DNA of 13,606 bases from CALARM01 sp964431735 (GCA_964431735.1 CAYSLJ010000186.1:1-13606), one strand, 5' to 3'; positions 1 to 6,541 are shown, counted from the stretch's first letter. Notes: generated by a model from the sequence alone, not told the origin. A program made the numbers and translations.

Positions 1-39
1 CGTTCTAACAATTTGCCGGAGTTATTTTTCTTACAGTCC

Positions 40-275
40 TAAGTACCGTAACAGGTAAATTGGTACCAAAAAATATGGAACACGCTCCTGTCTCTGGCCG
101 GGCTCTGGAGGAAAAGATATGCCGTATTAAAAGAGAGTTGTAAATGATATAGACGCAAAATATTAACAGTCTGTAAAACCAGTTTGCCACACAACAGGAT
201 CATATCTTTTCCGGAAGAGTCCGGTCAGAGACAGGTTTTAGAAATGGCTATGAACTTATCTGGAGCGGTAATAAG
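40..275. repeat. Dispersed hairpin element, copy 1
   Basis: A 236-bp segment that recurs at 6539-6776. By hand alignment the copies differ by 15 substitutions and one 2-nt indel (about 94% identical), and similarity stops abruptly at both ends. Positions 87-121 and 201-235 form an imperfect inverted repeat: 35 pairs, of which 30 are Watson-Crick, 2 are G.U and 3 are mismatches, enclosing a 79-nt conserved loop. Near the ends, TACCGTAACAG (44-54) can pair imperfectly with CTGGAGCGGTA (260-270). TAAG lies just outside each end. The 2-nt indel shifts any reading frame, so it is probably non-coding. It ends 26 bp before the gene at 302. It could be a MITE-like non-autonomous element or a structured RNA; I do not recognise a family. 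Confidence 0.85.
87..235. other. Long stem-loop inside element copy 1
   Basis: Arms 87-121 and 201-235. The only unpaired stem positions are 107-109 against 213-215. The two G.U pairs (97 with 225, 102 with 220) form only in RNA read from the plus strand. Pair T93-A229 is C-G in the second copy, a compensatory change. Confidence 0.75.
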
Positions 276-301
276 ACTCACTATTTTTAGAAAGGACAGA
301 A

Positions 302-2005
302 ATGGCAGAAGAAAACATTAAAGATTTTACACTTAAAATTCTGGAAAAACTGGGAGGTAATTTTGAATTTATTACTTCTGATATATTAATAGCTACCTTT
401 AAGGAACCAATTTCCAGTAATATTCCATCTAAATTATACCTTTCTTTTATACCGGTTCCGTCGGAGTTTGCCAGAGTAGAATATACATTCGAACCGGTTC
501 TTCCGGGCAGTGATTTACTGGAAGAGCTTATATCCATAGCAAGAAAAAAAGGAGGACGGGGAAAGGGCATTTTTTTAAAAGCCTCTCACATCTGTGACAA
601 TGACAGTCTTCCTGTGTCTTTCTTTTCCGTAGCCATAGAAAGTGTGGAAAGAGTTTTTTCCTATATGCCTCTTATAGAATTTAATTTTCGCGTATCTTTT
701 CTTACCGATGAACATATTGAAAGTATTTATTCCGTTCTTCTTGAGGGTAAAAACAGCGAAGTGGAACTAGATTTAAATACCATTACAGATTATTCCTATG
801 AACCACAGGAAGGATTTATTTACAGAAATTTTCCTCTTAACGGAGAAGAAGCTTTTGAATATGCCAGGGGAGTGGTTATAGCAAAAATAAAACCTCAGGT
901 AAAAATAATAGAAGAAGAACAGGCAAAATTTTTACATAATTCTCTTTTAAGGCTTGAGTCATATTACGGAAAAGAAAGAGAATATGCAAAGAAAAAATAT
1001 AAAGAGGAAGCTTCGCCTGTCCTTGAAGAACTTACAAAGGAACTAAAACAGAAGAAAGAGGAACTGACAAACAAACATGCTATAAAAACAGCCATATCAC
1101 TTATAAATTTCAGAGAAATTTTCATACCTGCCCTGGGGTTTCAGTGTGTTATCTCAAAAGATGACAGAAGAAAAATAATTCAATTTAAAAAAGACCTTGT
1201 AAGGGGAAACTTGTTTCTGCCTTCCTGTGAAGCATGTAAAAAAGAAAGCAGAGCTTTTACTGTTTGCAGCCATGAAGGACATGTTCTGGGGAACTGCTGT
1301 GTTAAGCTCTGTGACAGTTGTAAAAAAGAAAGCTGTCCAATCTGCAAACCATTAAATAAATGCTTTATATGCAATGAACATATATGTGATGACTGTGGCA
1401 CTCTATGCCAGATGTGTAAAAAATATTACTGTTATTCGAAACATTCCGTTAAATGTCTGACATGTGGTGAAGATTTCTGCAATAAATGTACAGAAAAATG
1501 TAAAAAATGTTCGGAAAATTTCTGTAAATCTCACATAACAACATGTTATCAGTGCAAAGAACGATTCTGCTATGCTCACAGCTACATATGTCATCTGTGC
1601 AAAAAACAGGTATGTATGGATCACGGAAGTATCTGTGCCGGATGCGGAAAACCATGTTGCAATATTCATTTTACACAGTGTAATCTATGCCACGAACATT
1701 ACTGTACCGAATGCGTAAAAGAGACTAACAGAACGTTCTTCTGCAAGGGGTGTATATCTCTTAAAAAACTTGATAATACTGACGAAATAGGAGTAATTTT
1801 TTCACCTCATATAAGCAAAATAAAGCATATACCGGTGTTAAAATTAAGACACTGGAAGAAAGGAATTACTGAAAAATATTTTATATTCACTGCGTCTGGT
1901 TTTTTCAATTCCTATATTTTTATAATAGACAGAACCAGCGGAAATATTGTCAATTATAGAGCTTCAGGCTTTTTAAAAGCTCTGAAAAACATATTCGGTT
2001 TATAA
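302..2005 (+). CDS. Cys-rich protein with eight tandem 15-residue zinc-binding-type repeats
   Basis: A 567-aa protein of unrecognised family. Residues 1-200 are mixed alpha/beta with no visible signal peptide. Residues about 205-262 are highly charged and probably coiled coil. From C309 the protein is Cys-rich. From C354 to about residue 474 there are eight consecutive units of the form C-x2-C-x4-C-x2-[C/H]-x3, starting at C354, C369, C385, C400, C415, C430, C445 and C460. Seven units are 15 residues; the one at C369 is 16. The core resembles the CxxCG..FCxxC part of FYVE and treble-clef zinc fingers. That is a resemblance in ligand spacing, not a family assignment. Residues about 490-567 look beta-rich. 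The start is ATG after AAAGGA at 291-296. Zinc binding is inferred; the binding partner is unknown. Confidence 0.85.
   Translation: MAEENIKDFTLKILEKLGGNFEFITSDILIATFKEPISSNIPSKLYLSFIPVPSEFARVEYTFEPVLPGSDLLEELISIARKKGGRGKGIFLKASHICDNDSLPVSFFSVAIESVERVFSYMPLIEFNFRVSFLTDEHIESIYSVLLEGKNSEVELDLNTITDYSYEPQEGFIYRNFPLNGEEAFEYARGVVIAKIKPQVKIIEEEQAKFLHNSLLRLESYYGKEREYAKKKYKEEASPVLEELTKELKQKKEELTNKHAIKTAISLINFREIFIPALGFQCVISKDDRRKIIQFKKDLVRGNLFLPSCEACKKESRAFTVCSHEGHVLGNCCVKLCDSCKKESCPICKPLNKCFICNEHICDDCGTLCQMCKKYYCYSKHSVKCLTCGEDFCNKCTEKCKKCSENFCKSHITTCYQCKERFCYAHSYICHLCKKQVCMDHGSICAGCGKPCCNIHFTQCNLCHEHYCTECVKETNRTFFCKGCISLKKLDNTDEIGVIFSPHISKIKHIPVLKLRHWKKGITEKYFIFTASGFFNSYIFIIDRTSGNIVNYRASGFLKALKNIFGL
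1361..1723 (+). repeat. 45-bp coding repeats encoding eight Cys/His units
   Basis: Eight in-frame units begin with Cys codons at 1361, 1406, 1454, 1499, 1544, 1589, 1634 and 1679. Only the spacing and the Cys/His/aromatic positions are conserved, so the duplications are old and the ligands appear to be under selection. Confidence 0.85.
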
Positions 2006-2048
2006 ATAAAGGTTTTTTCCAATAATCTGTAGAAAATTATAATAAAAA

Positions 2049-2076
2049 TTACGTATTACGCATTACGTATCACGTT
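2049..2076. repeat. Heptamer tandem repeat (TTACGYA-like)
   Basis: Four head-to-tail heptamers: TTACGTA, TTACGCA, TTACGTA, TCACGTT. They lie just before the ribosome-binding site of the WG-repeat gene. A related degenerate run is at 5239-5259. The arrangement is like the short tandem heptamer repeats known from cyanobacteria. Function is unknown. Confidence 0.6.
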
Positions 2077-2092
2077 CAAGGAGGTTTATATA

Positions 2093-3031
2093 ATGTTCAA
2101 ACATCTATACATTATTATTTTCTCTATTCTATTATTAATATCTATTACATCCCCTTCTTACTGTGAAGAACAGGGAAAAGAGGCACAGCTACGGCCTGTG
2201 GCAAAATACGGTTATGCAGATGAATCAGGGAAACTTGTTATAAAACCCCAGTTTGATTATGCAGGTGAATTTACTGAAGGTATTGCTGTAATAGGTATTG
2301 GAAGTAAATACGGCTACATCGACAAAACAGGCAAAATGATTGCAGAAGCAAAATTTGATGAGGCCATGGAATTCTGTGAAGGTTACGCAGTTGTAAGATC
2401 AGGTGAAAAATACGGATATATAGATAAAACAGGGAAAATTATCTGTGAACCGAAATTTGATTTTGCCTATAGTTTTTCAGAAGGTTATGGAGGGGTTCAA
2501 TCAGGAGCAAAATACGGGTTCATTGACAGAACAGGGAATGTAGTAATAGATGTAAAATTTGATGACGCATGGAATTTTTCCGAAGGGCTGGCTATGGTAA
2601 ATATGGGAGGAAAAATGAATAATCAGGGTATGGTAAAAGGCGGGAAATGGGGGTTCATCGATAAAAGCGGGAAATCTGTTATTGAGATTAAATATGACGG
2701 TGCATGGCCTTTTTCTGAAGGGCTTGCACCTGTAATGATTAAAGACAGATGGGGTTATATTGACAGAACAGGGAAAGTAATTATTGAACCGAAATATATT
2801 CAAACCGTACCTTTCTCCGAAGGGCTGGCAGCTGTAAAAATAAAAAATAAATGGGGTTATATCGATAAAACAGGAAAAGTAGTTATTGAACCGAAATTCG
2901 ATTTTGCAGATTCTTTTTCTAACGGGAAAGGAGCCGTAAATACAGGAGGTAAAATGAATAAATACGGAGAACTGATGGGAGGTAAAAATGGCTATGTAGA
3001 CAAATCTGGCCATGTAGAGTGGGAAAAGTAA
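2093..3031 (+). CDS. Exported WG-repeat protein
   Basis: A 312-aa protein with a hydrophobic N-terminal signal sequence (about residues 1-24, ending SPSYC before EEQ). The Tyr before Cys fits the lipobox poorly, so a secreted protein is at least as likely as a lipoprotein. The rest is eight WG-type repeats, each opening with a K[YW]G[YF]IDKTG-like motif followed by a basic-acidic-Phe stretch and F[ST]EG. Most units are about 35 residues. Units 4 and 7 carry a similar insert around GGKMN, which suggests duplication of a larger block. WG proteins are common in many bacteria, and the repeats are thought to fold as beta structure for binding. No specific ligand can be inferred here. The start is supported by AAGGAGG at 2079-2085. 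Confidence 0.88.
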   Translation: MFKHLYIIIFSILLLISITSPSYCEEQGKEAQLRPVAKYGYADESGKLVIKPQFDYAGEFTEGIAVIGIGSKYGYIDKTGKMIAEAKFDEAMEFCEGYAVVRSGEKYGYIDKTGKIICEPKFDFAYSFSEGYGGVQSGAKYGFIDRTGNVVIDVKFDDAWNFSEGLAMVNMGGKMNNQGMVKGGKWGFIDKSGKSVIEIKYDGAWPFSEGLAPVMIKDRWGYIDRTGKVIIEPKYIQTVPFSEGLAAVKIKNKWGYIDKTGKVVIEPKFDFADSFSNGKGAVNTGGKMNKYGELMGGKNGYVDKSGHVEWEK

Positions 3032-3063
3032 AAATATGCAGTATACTATAAACTATATTTTTA

Positions 3064-3072
3064 TGATATAAT
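3064..3072 (+). promoter_or_regulatory. Extended -10 promoter candidate (TGATATAAT)
   Basis: TG-A-TATAAT matches the extended -10 of a housekeeping promoter, 36 bp before the gene at 3109. No clear -35 box is visible. The same TATGATATAAT string occurs upstream of motA. Confidence 0.5.
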
Positions 3073-3108
3073 GAGAGAAAATTGTAACATCATAACAGAG
3101 GTGATATT

Positions 3109-3558
3109 ATGGATAACCATGAAAAAGAAGCTCTTATAAAAGAAAAATACGGATATGCAGTTCTGGAAAGCGGGCCTGTAGATCCGGACAACCCTACCTT
3201 TGCTTCCCTTCTGGGAGCAATGAAGGAAGTATATGAAGGTACCTGCGACATGGATGTTCTTGTAAAATACCATGAAGGACTTTCAAAACAGATTGAAAAT
3301 TCCAGAGAATTTTTAAAAAAAACTGATAGAGAAACACCGGAGGAATATAAGGCCCTTGTAGAAGAACAGCACAGGATAAGCCTCGGTGCTCTTGACATAG
3401 TGCAGGGCACTCTTGATTTAATTGATAGTTATATAAAAAATCCTTCTAAAGAACTTATGGCTACCTGTGTGGAATCCCTTTTAAATTCACAGAGAATAAT
3501 GAAAGGTGTCCATGATATGCTGGATGAAAATATAAACAGTGCTGAAGAAGATCAATAA
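3109..3558 (+). CDS. Hypothetical helical protein, 149 aa
   Basis: I do not recognise a family. The protein is acidic, soluble and almost entirely helix-compatible, with no signal peptide, no membrane segment and only two cysteines. Residues about 40-135 read as three or four amphipathic helices. A weak ribosome-binding site, AGAGGTGA, precedes the ATG. The gene has its own extended -10 candidate at 3064-3072. It is convergent with flagellin gene 1, separated by 88 bp that hold that gene's terminator. Small helical proteins beside flagellin genes can be chaperones or regulators, but nothing in this sequence shows that role. Its start and reading frame are well supported. Confidence 0.75.
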   Translation: MDNHEKEALIKEKYGYAVLESGPVDPDNPTFASLLGAMKEVYEGTCDMDVLVKYHEGLSKQIENSREFLKKTDRETPEEYKALVEEQHRISLGALDIVQGTLDLIDSYIKNPSKELMATCVESLLNSQRIMKGVHDMLDENINSAEEDQ

Positions 3559-3593
3559 TGTATTGCCTTCGGACTTCAGATATAAGGAGAACT

Positions 3594-3623
3594 AAAAAGA
3601 AGGGGTTTTATAAAACCCCTTCT
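3594..3623 (-). terminator. Rho-independent terminator of flagellin gene 1
   Basis: A perfect 26-nt palindrome at 3598-3623 has arms AGAAGGGGTTTT and AAAACCCCTTCT. Read on the minus strand it runs into TTTTTAG, the expected U-tract after flagellin 1. It may also stop plus-strand transcription from the 149-aa gene, where the T-tract is poorer. Confidence 0.85.
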
Positions 3624-3646
3624 CAGTTTATCCCCGCCTATCAGGC

Positions 3647-4885
3647 TTACTGTAACAGCCCAAGAACTGCCTGTTGCGACTGATTGGCCTGGGTCAACAT
3701 TGCAAGTGAGGCCTGCTGTTTCACCTGATCTATGGTCTGTTGCAGTACCGCCTCCGCATAGTTTACATCTACCTCCTGAGCCAGAGCTCCTTCGAGATTT
3801 GCCTTGTAGGTTTCATTATTGGAAATACCTACCTGCAAACGATTCTGGAGTGAACCTATCTTGGAACGTTCATTGGAGAGCTTATCTATGGCATCATCAA
3901 TCATACTTACACTGTTCTTGGCTCCAAGGGAAGAAGATACATCCAGTTTAGTAATTCTCAATCCGTAAGAACTCATATCACCAACACCTATAGTCATTTC
4001 TTCACCGGCATTTGCACCTACCTGGAAGGCAACCGACTTATCATCTGTTGTACCTGCATCATATGATGTAACACGTAACACGGCAGTTTTACCTACGTCA
4101 TTACTGGCATCTACCTGGTTGAGATCAAACTTAATTCCTGAACTTGCATAATAAGAGGTTAAATCAACACTTTTTCCACCGGAAGCATTTACATCTGAGA
4201 TTGTAGTCAGAGCTGTTGCACCATAGCTACCGATTGAATCAGAAGCAAATATCTGAGCATCAACACTGCTACCATTGGCAACCAGTTTTACCTGGAAAGT
4301 AATATCAAAGGTATTTGCAGCCTTATCAACAGTTACAGCACCGTTAGTCAAAGTCTTTATTAAATTGGTAGAACCACCGGATGCTCCCTGAAGTGAAGAT
4401 TCATTTACAGCAATATTTGTAAGTACTTTTGCCGATGCATCTGTTGCTGCAACACTGTTCTTTATATCACCGTTTAAGAGGTGTCTTTCTTTGTATTTAG
4501 TATCTCTTGCAATTCTATCCAGTTCTTTTCTGTAATCATTGATCTGTTTCTGATAATTTGTACGGTCTGCATCGGTTGTGGCATCGTTAGAGGCCTTTAC
4601 TGCAAGCTGTCTCATATTCTGAAGAATATCCTGCATATTTGAAAGGGCTTTATCTGCTGTAGAAAGCATCTTGTCTGCAGCTTTACTGTTTTCAATACCT
4701 ACTCCCACACCGTTTTTCTGGGCTGTAAGTCTCTGAGAAGTGGCAAGAGCTGCCGGGTCATCCTGGGCATTCTGGACTCTTTTACCTGTGGCAATCTGTG
4801 ACTGAGTTCTGCTCAGATTTGTCTGAGCAAGATTGAAGTTTTGAAGGGCTGTAATACCAGCCGGATTAAAATTAATACTAGGCAT
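3647..4885 (-). CDS. fliC: Flagellin 1
   Basis: Flagellin, the filament subunit exported by the flagellar type III system; 412 aa. The N-terminal D0/D1 region (NPAGITALQNFNLAQ, then IATGKRVQNAQDDPAALATS) and the C-terminal D1/D0 region (NYAEAVLQQTIDQVKQQASLAML) are classical. The variable middle (about residues 145-330) would form the surface. There is no signal peptide, as expected. AAGGAGG at 4894-4900 sets the start. By hand it is 344/412 identical to flagellin 2 without gaps, with differences concentrated in the middle, so this is a duplication with divergence. It is the only gene on the minus strand between plus-strand blocks. It has a sigma-28 promoter and a CsrA-type hairpin in its leader, which flagellin 2 lacks. 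Confidence 0.97.
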   Translation of the reverse strand: MPSINFNPAGITALQNFNLAQTNLSRTQSQIATGKRVQNAQDDPAALATSQRLTAQKNGVGVGIENSKAADKMLSTADKALSNMQDILQNMRQLAVKASNDATTDADRTNYQKQINDYRKELDRIARDTKYKERHLLNGDIKNSVAATDASAKVLTNIAVNESSLQGASGGSTNLIKTLTNGAVTVDKAANTFDITFQVKLVANGSSVDAQIFASDSIGSYGATALTTISDVNASGGKSVDLTSYYASSGIKFDLNQVDASNDVGKTAVLRVTSYDAGTTDDKSVAFQVGANAGEEMTIGVGDMSSYGLRITKLDVSSSLGAKNSVSMIDDAIDKLSNERSKIGSLQNRLQVGISNNETYKANLEGALAQEVDVNYAEAVLQQTIDQVKQQASLAMLTQANQSQQAVLGLLQ

Positions 4886-4910
4886 TATAAATTCCTCCTT
4901 GATTTATATT

Positions 4911-4934
4911 TTCAGGACATATCCCTGTCCTGAA
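4911..4934 (-). promoter_or_regulatory. Leader hairpin with CsrA-type GGA loop
   Basis: On the mRNA strand a 9-bp stem (TTCAGGACA with TGTCCTGAA) presents the loop GGGATA. This creates ACAGGGAT, which matches the core of the CsrA consensus (ACARGGAT) with GGA in the loop. Ten nucleotides downstream, the Shine-Dalgarno AAGGAGGA supplies further GGA motifs. This is the two-site arrangement known from the hag leader of Bacillus subtilis. Repression by CsrA is inferred; csrA and fliW are not in the window. Confidence 0.65.
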
Positions 4935-4965
4935 GGGGACTTTTATTAACCTGTTTCTATATATA

Positions 4966-4992
4966 TATTCGGCATTTAATTTTAAAACTTTA
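4966..4992 (-). promoter_or_regulatory. Sigma-28 (FliA) promoter of flagellin 1
   Basis: On the minus strand: TAAAGTTT, an 11-nt spacer, then GCCGAATA. This matches the sigma-28 consensus TAAAGTTT-N11-GCCGATAA at 14 of 16 positions. The predicted start near 4959 gives a leader of about 74 nt. Confidence 0.88.
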
Positions 4993-5020
4993 GGGCTTTT
5001 TTGAAATATTTTTTGCAGGC

Positions 5021-5038
5021 TTACTGACCTGACCATAA
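5021..5038 (-). promoter_or_regulatory. 18-bp motif, site A (upstream of flagellin 1)
   Basis: The minus strand reads TTATGGTCAGGTCAGTAA. It lies 28 bp upstream of the flagellin 1 -35 box. It matches sites B (6524-6541) and C (6831-6848) under the consensus TTATGSTCASSWCAGTAA. A candidate operator; the regulator is unknown. Confidence 0.5.
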
Positions 5039-5068
5039 GGGGTTGTCAGAAAATAACTGTATCATAGT

Positions 5069-5179
5069 TATATACGTTCACGCATAAATAATTACATCAA
5101 AATATTTATATAAAATCAAGTAATTGCAATGATATTGTAATTTTTTACTGATGTAATTATTAACAGACTTGCGTATATA
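5069..5179. repeat. Nested AT-rich inverted repeat
   Basis: The inner arms AATAATTACATCA (5087-5099) and TGATGTAATTATT (5149-5161) are perfectly complementary over 13 bp. The outer arms TATATACG (5069-5076) and CGTATATA (5172-5179) add 8 bp. They are separated by equal 10-nt gaps on both sides. Could be a cruciform or a regulatory structure. Confidence 0.55.
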
Positions 5180-5238
5180 AATGTAATATTGTCAGGATAA
5201 TTTACAATACATATTGAGACAGGTATTAGTTCCTCCCG

Positions 5239-5259
5239 TCACGTATTATGTATCATGAA
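5239..5259. repeat. Degenerate heptamer run
   Basis: Three heptamers, TCACGTA, TTATGTA and TCATGAA, are related to the four at 2049-2076. Confidence 0.4.
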
Positions 5260-5320
5260 AACTTAGATTTTCTGCCAGTATTTTATCTATCCAGGTAATA
5301 ATCACTCGATTCTTTCGGAT

Positions 5321-5364
5321 AAAATATAAAAGTAGTACTCCTCTTATCAGAAAAAAGTACTACT
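5321..5364 (-). terminator. Terminator of the putative sRNA
   Basis: The arms at 5364-5351 and 5344-5331 pair over 14 positions on the minus strand (three G.U), with loop CTGATA, then TTTATATTTT. The stem is AU-rich, so it is weaker than the terminator after flagellin 1. Confidence 0.6.
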
Positions 5365-5398
5365 ATAGGAGAATATACAATCCATTAAATTTTTACTA

Positions 5399-5407
5399 TG
5401 ATATATT
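5399..5407 (+). promoter_or_regulatory. Extended -10 candidate for the small zinc protein/flgF unit
   Basis: TG-A-TATATT in the context CTATGATATATT, close to the TATGATATAAT at 3062-3072 and before motA. No good -35 box is visible. An alternative further down is TTGATA with AATAAT 16 bp away. Confidence 0.35.
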
Positions 5408-5443
5408 CAGTGGAAAAAATTGATACAAATATCCTTAATTTAA

Positions 5444-5470
5444 TAATCGGCAGAATAAAAAAAAACTTTA
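5444..5470 (-). promoter_or_regulatory. Second sigma-28 promoter, leftward
   Basis: The minus strand has TAAAGTTT, an 11-nt spacer, then GCCGATTA: 15 of 16 consensus positions, slightly better than the flagellin 1 promoter. It lies 48 bp before the divergent gene at 5519 and faces away from it. Confidence 0.85.
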
Positions 5471-5504
5471 GGGGCAAAATAAAAAAAATAAAAAAATTTT
5501 TCAA

Positions 5505-5511
5505 GGGGGGG
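5505..5511 (+). promoter_or_regulatory. Ribosome-binding site with a G7 tract
   Basis: The Shine-Dalgarno of the 60-aa protein is AAGGGGGGG, seven bases before ATG. A homopolymer here could slip and change the binding-site spacing, but one sequence cannot show variation. Confidence 0.5.
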
Positions 5512-5518
5512 ACAAAAA

Positions 5519-5701
5519 ATGATTAAGCAATGCGCCTGGTGTAAGAGTCTGATGCTTGACGGTATAAGAATAAAAAACTCAAAACAGATTATTGCAGGTA
5601 TGTCTCATGGTATATGTCTGACCTGTAAAAAAGATATGGAAATGATTTATAAGAAAGAAAAGAAGGTAATCAGAGCCAACATTCTGGCTGCTGCAGTATA
5701 A
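5519..5701 (+). CDS. Small SHGIC-type zinc-binding protein, 60 aa
   Basis: A tiny basic protein with C5-x-W-C8 and S29-H-G-I-C33-x2-C36, giving four Cys for one predicted zinc site. All of these positions align without gaps with the 62-aa protein at 11304-11492, including K37, D39, M40 and E41. The CxxC...SHGIC..C pattern also occurs, as I recall, as an appended module of sensor kinases and response regulators; here it stands alone. The gene ends 13 bp before flgF and probably shares its transcript, so a motility-linked role is plausible but unproven. The start is well placed after the G-rich Shine-Dalgarno. Confidence 0.78.
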   Translation: MIKQCAWCKSLMLDGIRIKNSKQIIAGMSHGICLTCKKDMEMIYKKEKKVIRANILAAAV

Positions 5702-5706
5702 AGGAG
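5701..5706 (+). promoter_or_regulatory. Shine-Dalgarno that sets the flgF start
   Basis: AAGGAG lies 8 bp before ATG at 5715. An in-frame GTG at 5706 overlaps this site and so is unlikely to be the start. Confidence 0.7.
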
Positions 5707-5714
5707 TGAACCTT

Positions 5715-6476
5715 ATGGTCAGAGGAATTCTTGTTGCCACAGAAGGTATGATAGCACAGAGCAACCGTGCTTCAGTATATTCCAATAATCTTTCCAATGT
5801 GTCTACCTGTGGCTTTAAAAGAGATGAAATAGGAGTCAATTCATCTTTTACACTTGAATTAAGACGTATTGATGACGGAAAGAATTCTTCCAGACCGACC
5901 ATTGGTTCATTAAATATTCCTGATTTTAAATACCACCTTGAAGCAGACACAGGTACCGGTTCAGCCATACAAACAGGTAATCCTTTAGATCTACTTATAG
6001 ATGGCTCAGGCTATTTTGCAATTCAGGGAAAAGATGCAAAAGATACTATTTATACAAGAAATGGAAATTTTACCCTGAATACAAAAGGAGAACTGGTAAC
6101 TCAGGAAGGATTTAATGTACTCGGAGAAAAAGGTCCTGTAGTAATCCCTTCAGGACAAAAAATTACAATAGATGAAGATGGCCGTATCGTATCAGACGGA
6201 AAAATTCTTGATAAAATTCTTATAAAAACCTTTCCTTCTCTCAAAGGCACCATAAAAACAGGGAACAGTTTTTTCATCCCTCCGGAAAACACTCCCGTTC
6301 AATCCTTCAGCGGCAGAGTAAAACAGGGATATATTGAAGGGTCCAATGTAAATACAGTAAAAGAAATGATAAATCTCCTGGAAGCACATAAAGCCTATCA
6401 GGCAAACGAAAAAGCCATAAGAGCAGAGATGGATGCTTTAAAGGAAGCAGTAACAAATGTGGGAAGAGTCGGGTAA
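5715..6476 (+). CDS. flgF: Flagellar rod protein FlgF
   Basis: A proximal rod protein of the FlgF/FlgG family, 253 aa from the ATG at 5715. The N-terminus MVRGILVATEGMIAQ and the NNLSNVSTCGFKRDE motif are the family signature, with Cys where Thr is usual in NTTGFK. The middle has LDLLIDGSGYFAIQ and TRNGNFTLNTKGELVTQ. The C-terminus EGSNVNTVKEMINLLEAHKA is the conserved helix that packs in the rod. There is no signal peptide; export is through the flagellar type III apparatus. It precedes flgG, as in canonical operons, but 408 bp containing a repeat element separate them. FlgF rather than FlgG is chosen because the next gene is the better FlgG match. Confidence 0.85.
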   Translation: MVRGILVATEGMIAQSNRASVYSNNLSNVSTCGFKRDEIGVNSSFTLELRRIDDGKNSSRPTIGSLNIPDFKYHLEADTGTGSAIQTGNPLDLLIDGSGYFAIQGKDAKDTIYTRNGNFTLNTKGELVTQEGFNVLGEKGPVVIPSGQKITIDEDGRIVSDGKILDKILIKTFPSLKGTIKTGNSFFIPPENTPVQSFSGRVKQGYIEGSNVNTVKEMINLLEAHKAYQANEKAIRAEMDALKEAVTNVGRVG

Positions 6477-6523
6477 TTTCAGTGAGCAGTATGAGTAAAG
6501 AACAATAACTGTTCTCTACATAT

Positions 6524-6541
6524 TTACTGACGTGAGCATAA
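6524..6541 (-). promoter_or_regulatory. 18-bp motif, site B
   Basis: The minus strand reads TTATGCTCACGTCAGTAA. It matches site C at 16/18 in inverted orientation and site A at 16/18. Its left-most bases (on the minus strand) touch the element end. Confidence 0.5.

Larger units (their letters stand above)
5321..5437 (-). ncRNA. Putative sigma-28-dependent small RNA, about 115 nt
   Basis: A sigma-28 promoter at 5444-5470 points left and should start transcription near 5437. About 75 nt later lies a hairpin (5331-5364, minus strand) with a 14-pair stem that includes three G.U pairs and a 6-nt loop. It is followed by TTTATATTTT. The G.U pairs form only on the minus-strand RNA, so the terminator has the right orientation. 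No start codon with a ribosome-binding site is evident inside. The product would be a short RNA co-expressed with late flagellar genes. Alternatively, this is an upstream promoter for flagellin 1 with an attenuator. The 5' end and targets are unknown. Confidence 0.5.
4886..5518. other. Divergent regulatory region (633 bp, no gene)
   Basis: An AT-rich spacer between flagellin 1 (leftward) and the small zinc protein/flgF unit (rightward). It holds the flagellin 1 leader and promoter, one 18-bp motif (5021-5038), a nested inverted repeat (5069-5179), a heptamer run (5239-5259), a putative sigma-28-driven sRNA (5321-5437, promoter 5444-5470) and a rightward extended -10 candidate (5399-5407). I see no convincing open reading frame. 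Confidence 0.7.

Noticed and set aside
5..190. Minus-strand ORF in element copy 1 sharing FFGTNLPV with a minus-strand ORF at 6516-6779 in copy 2
   Set aside because: The shared peptide only reflects the DNA repeat. The 2-nt indel between copies breaks the frame and there is no ribosome-binding site.
2501..3013. 170-aa minus-strand ORF
   Set aside because: It is the antisense shadow of the WG repeats. Repeated codons keep the frame open, and there is no ribosome-binding site or recognisable domain.
5077..5104. Possible dif/Xer recombination site near CACGCATAAATAATT
   Set aside because: Only a few bases resemble the XerC arm and the XerD arm does not match.
5706..5714. GTG start for flgF
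   Set aside because: It overlaps the AAGGAG site that correctly serves ATG 5715, and MVRGI is the usual start of the family.
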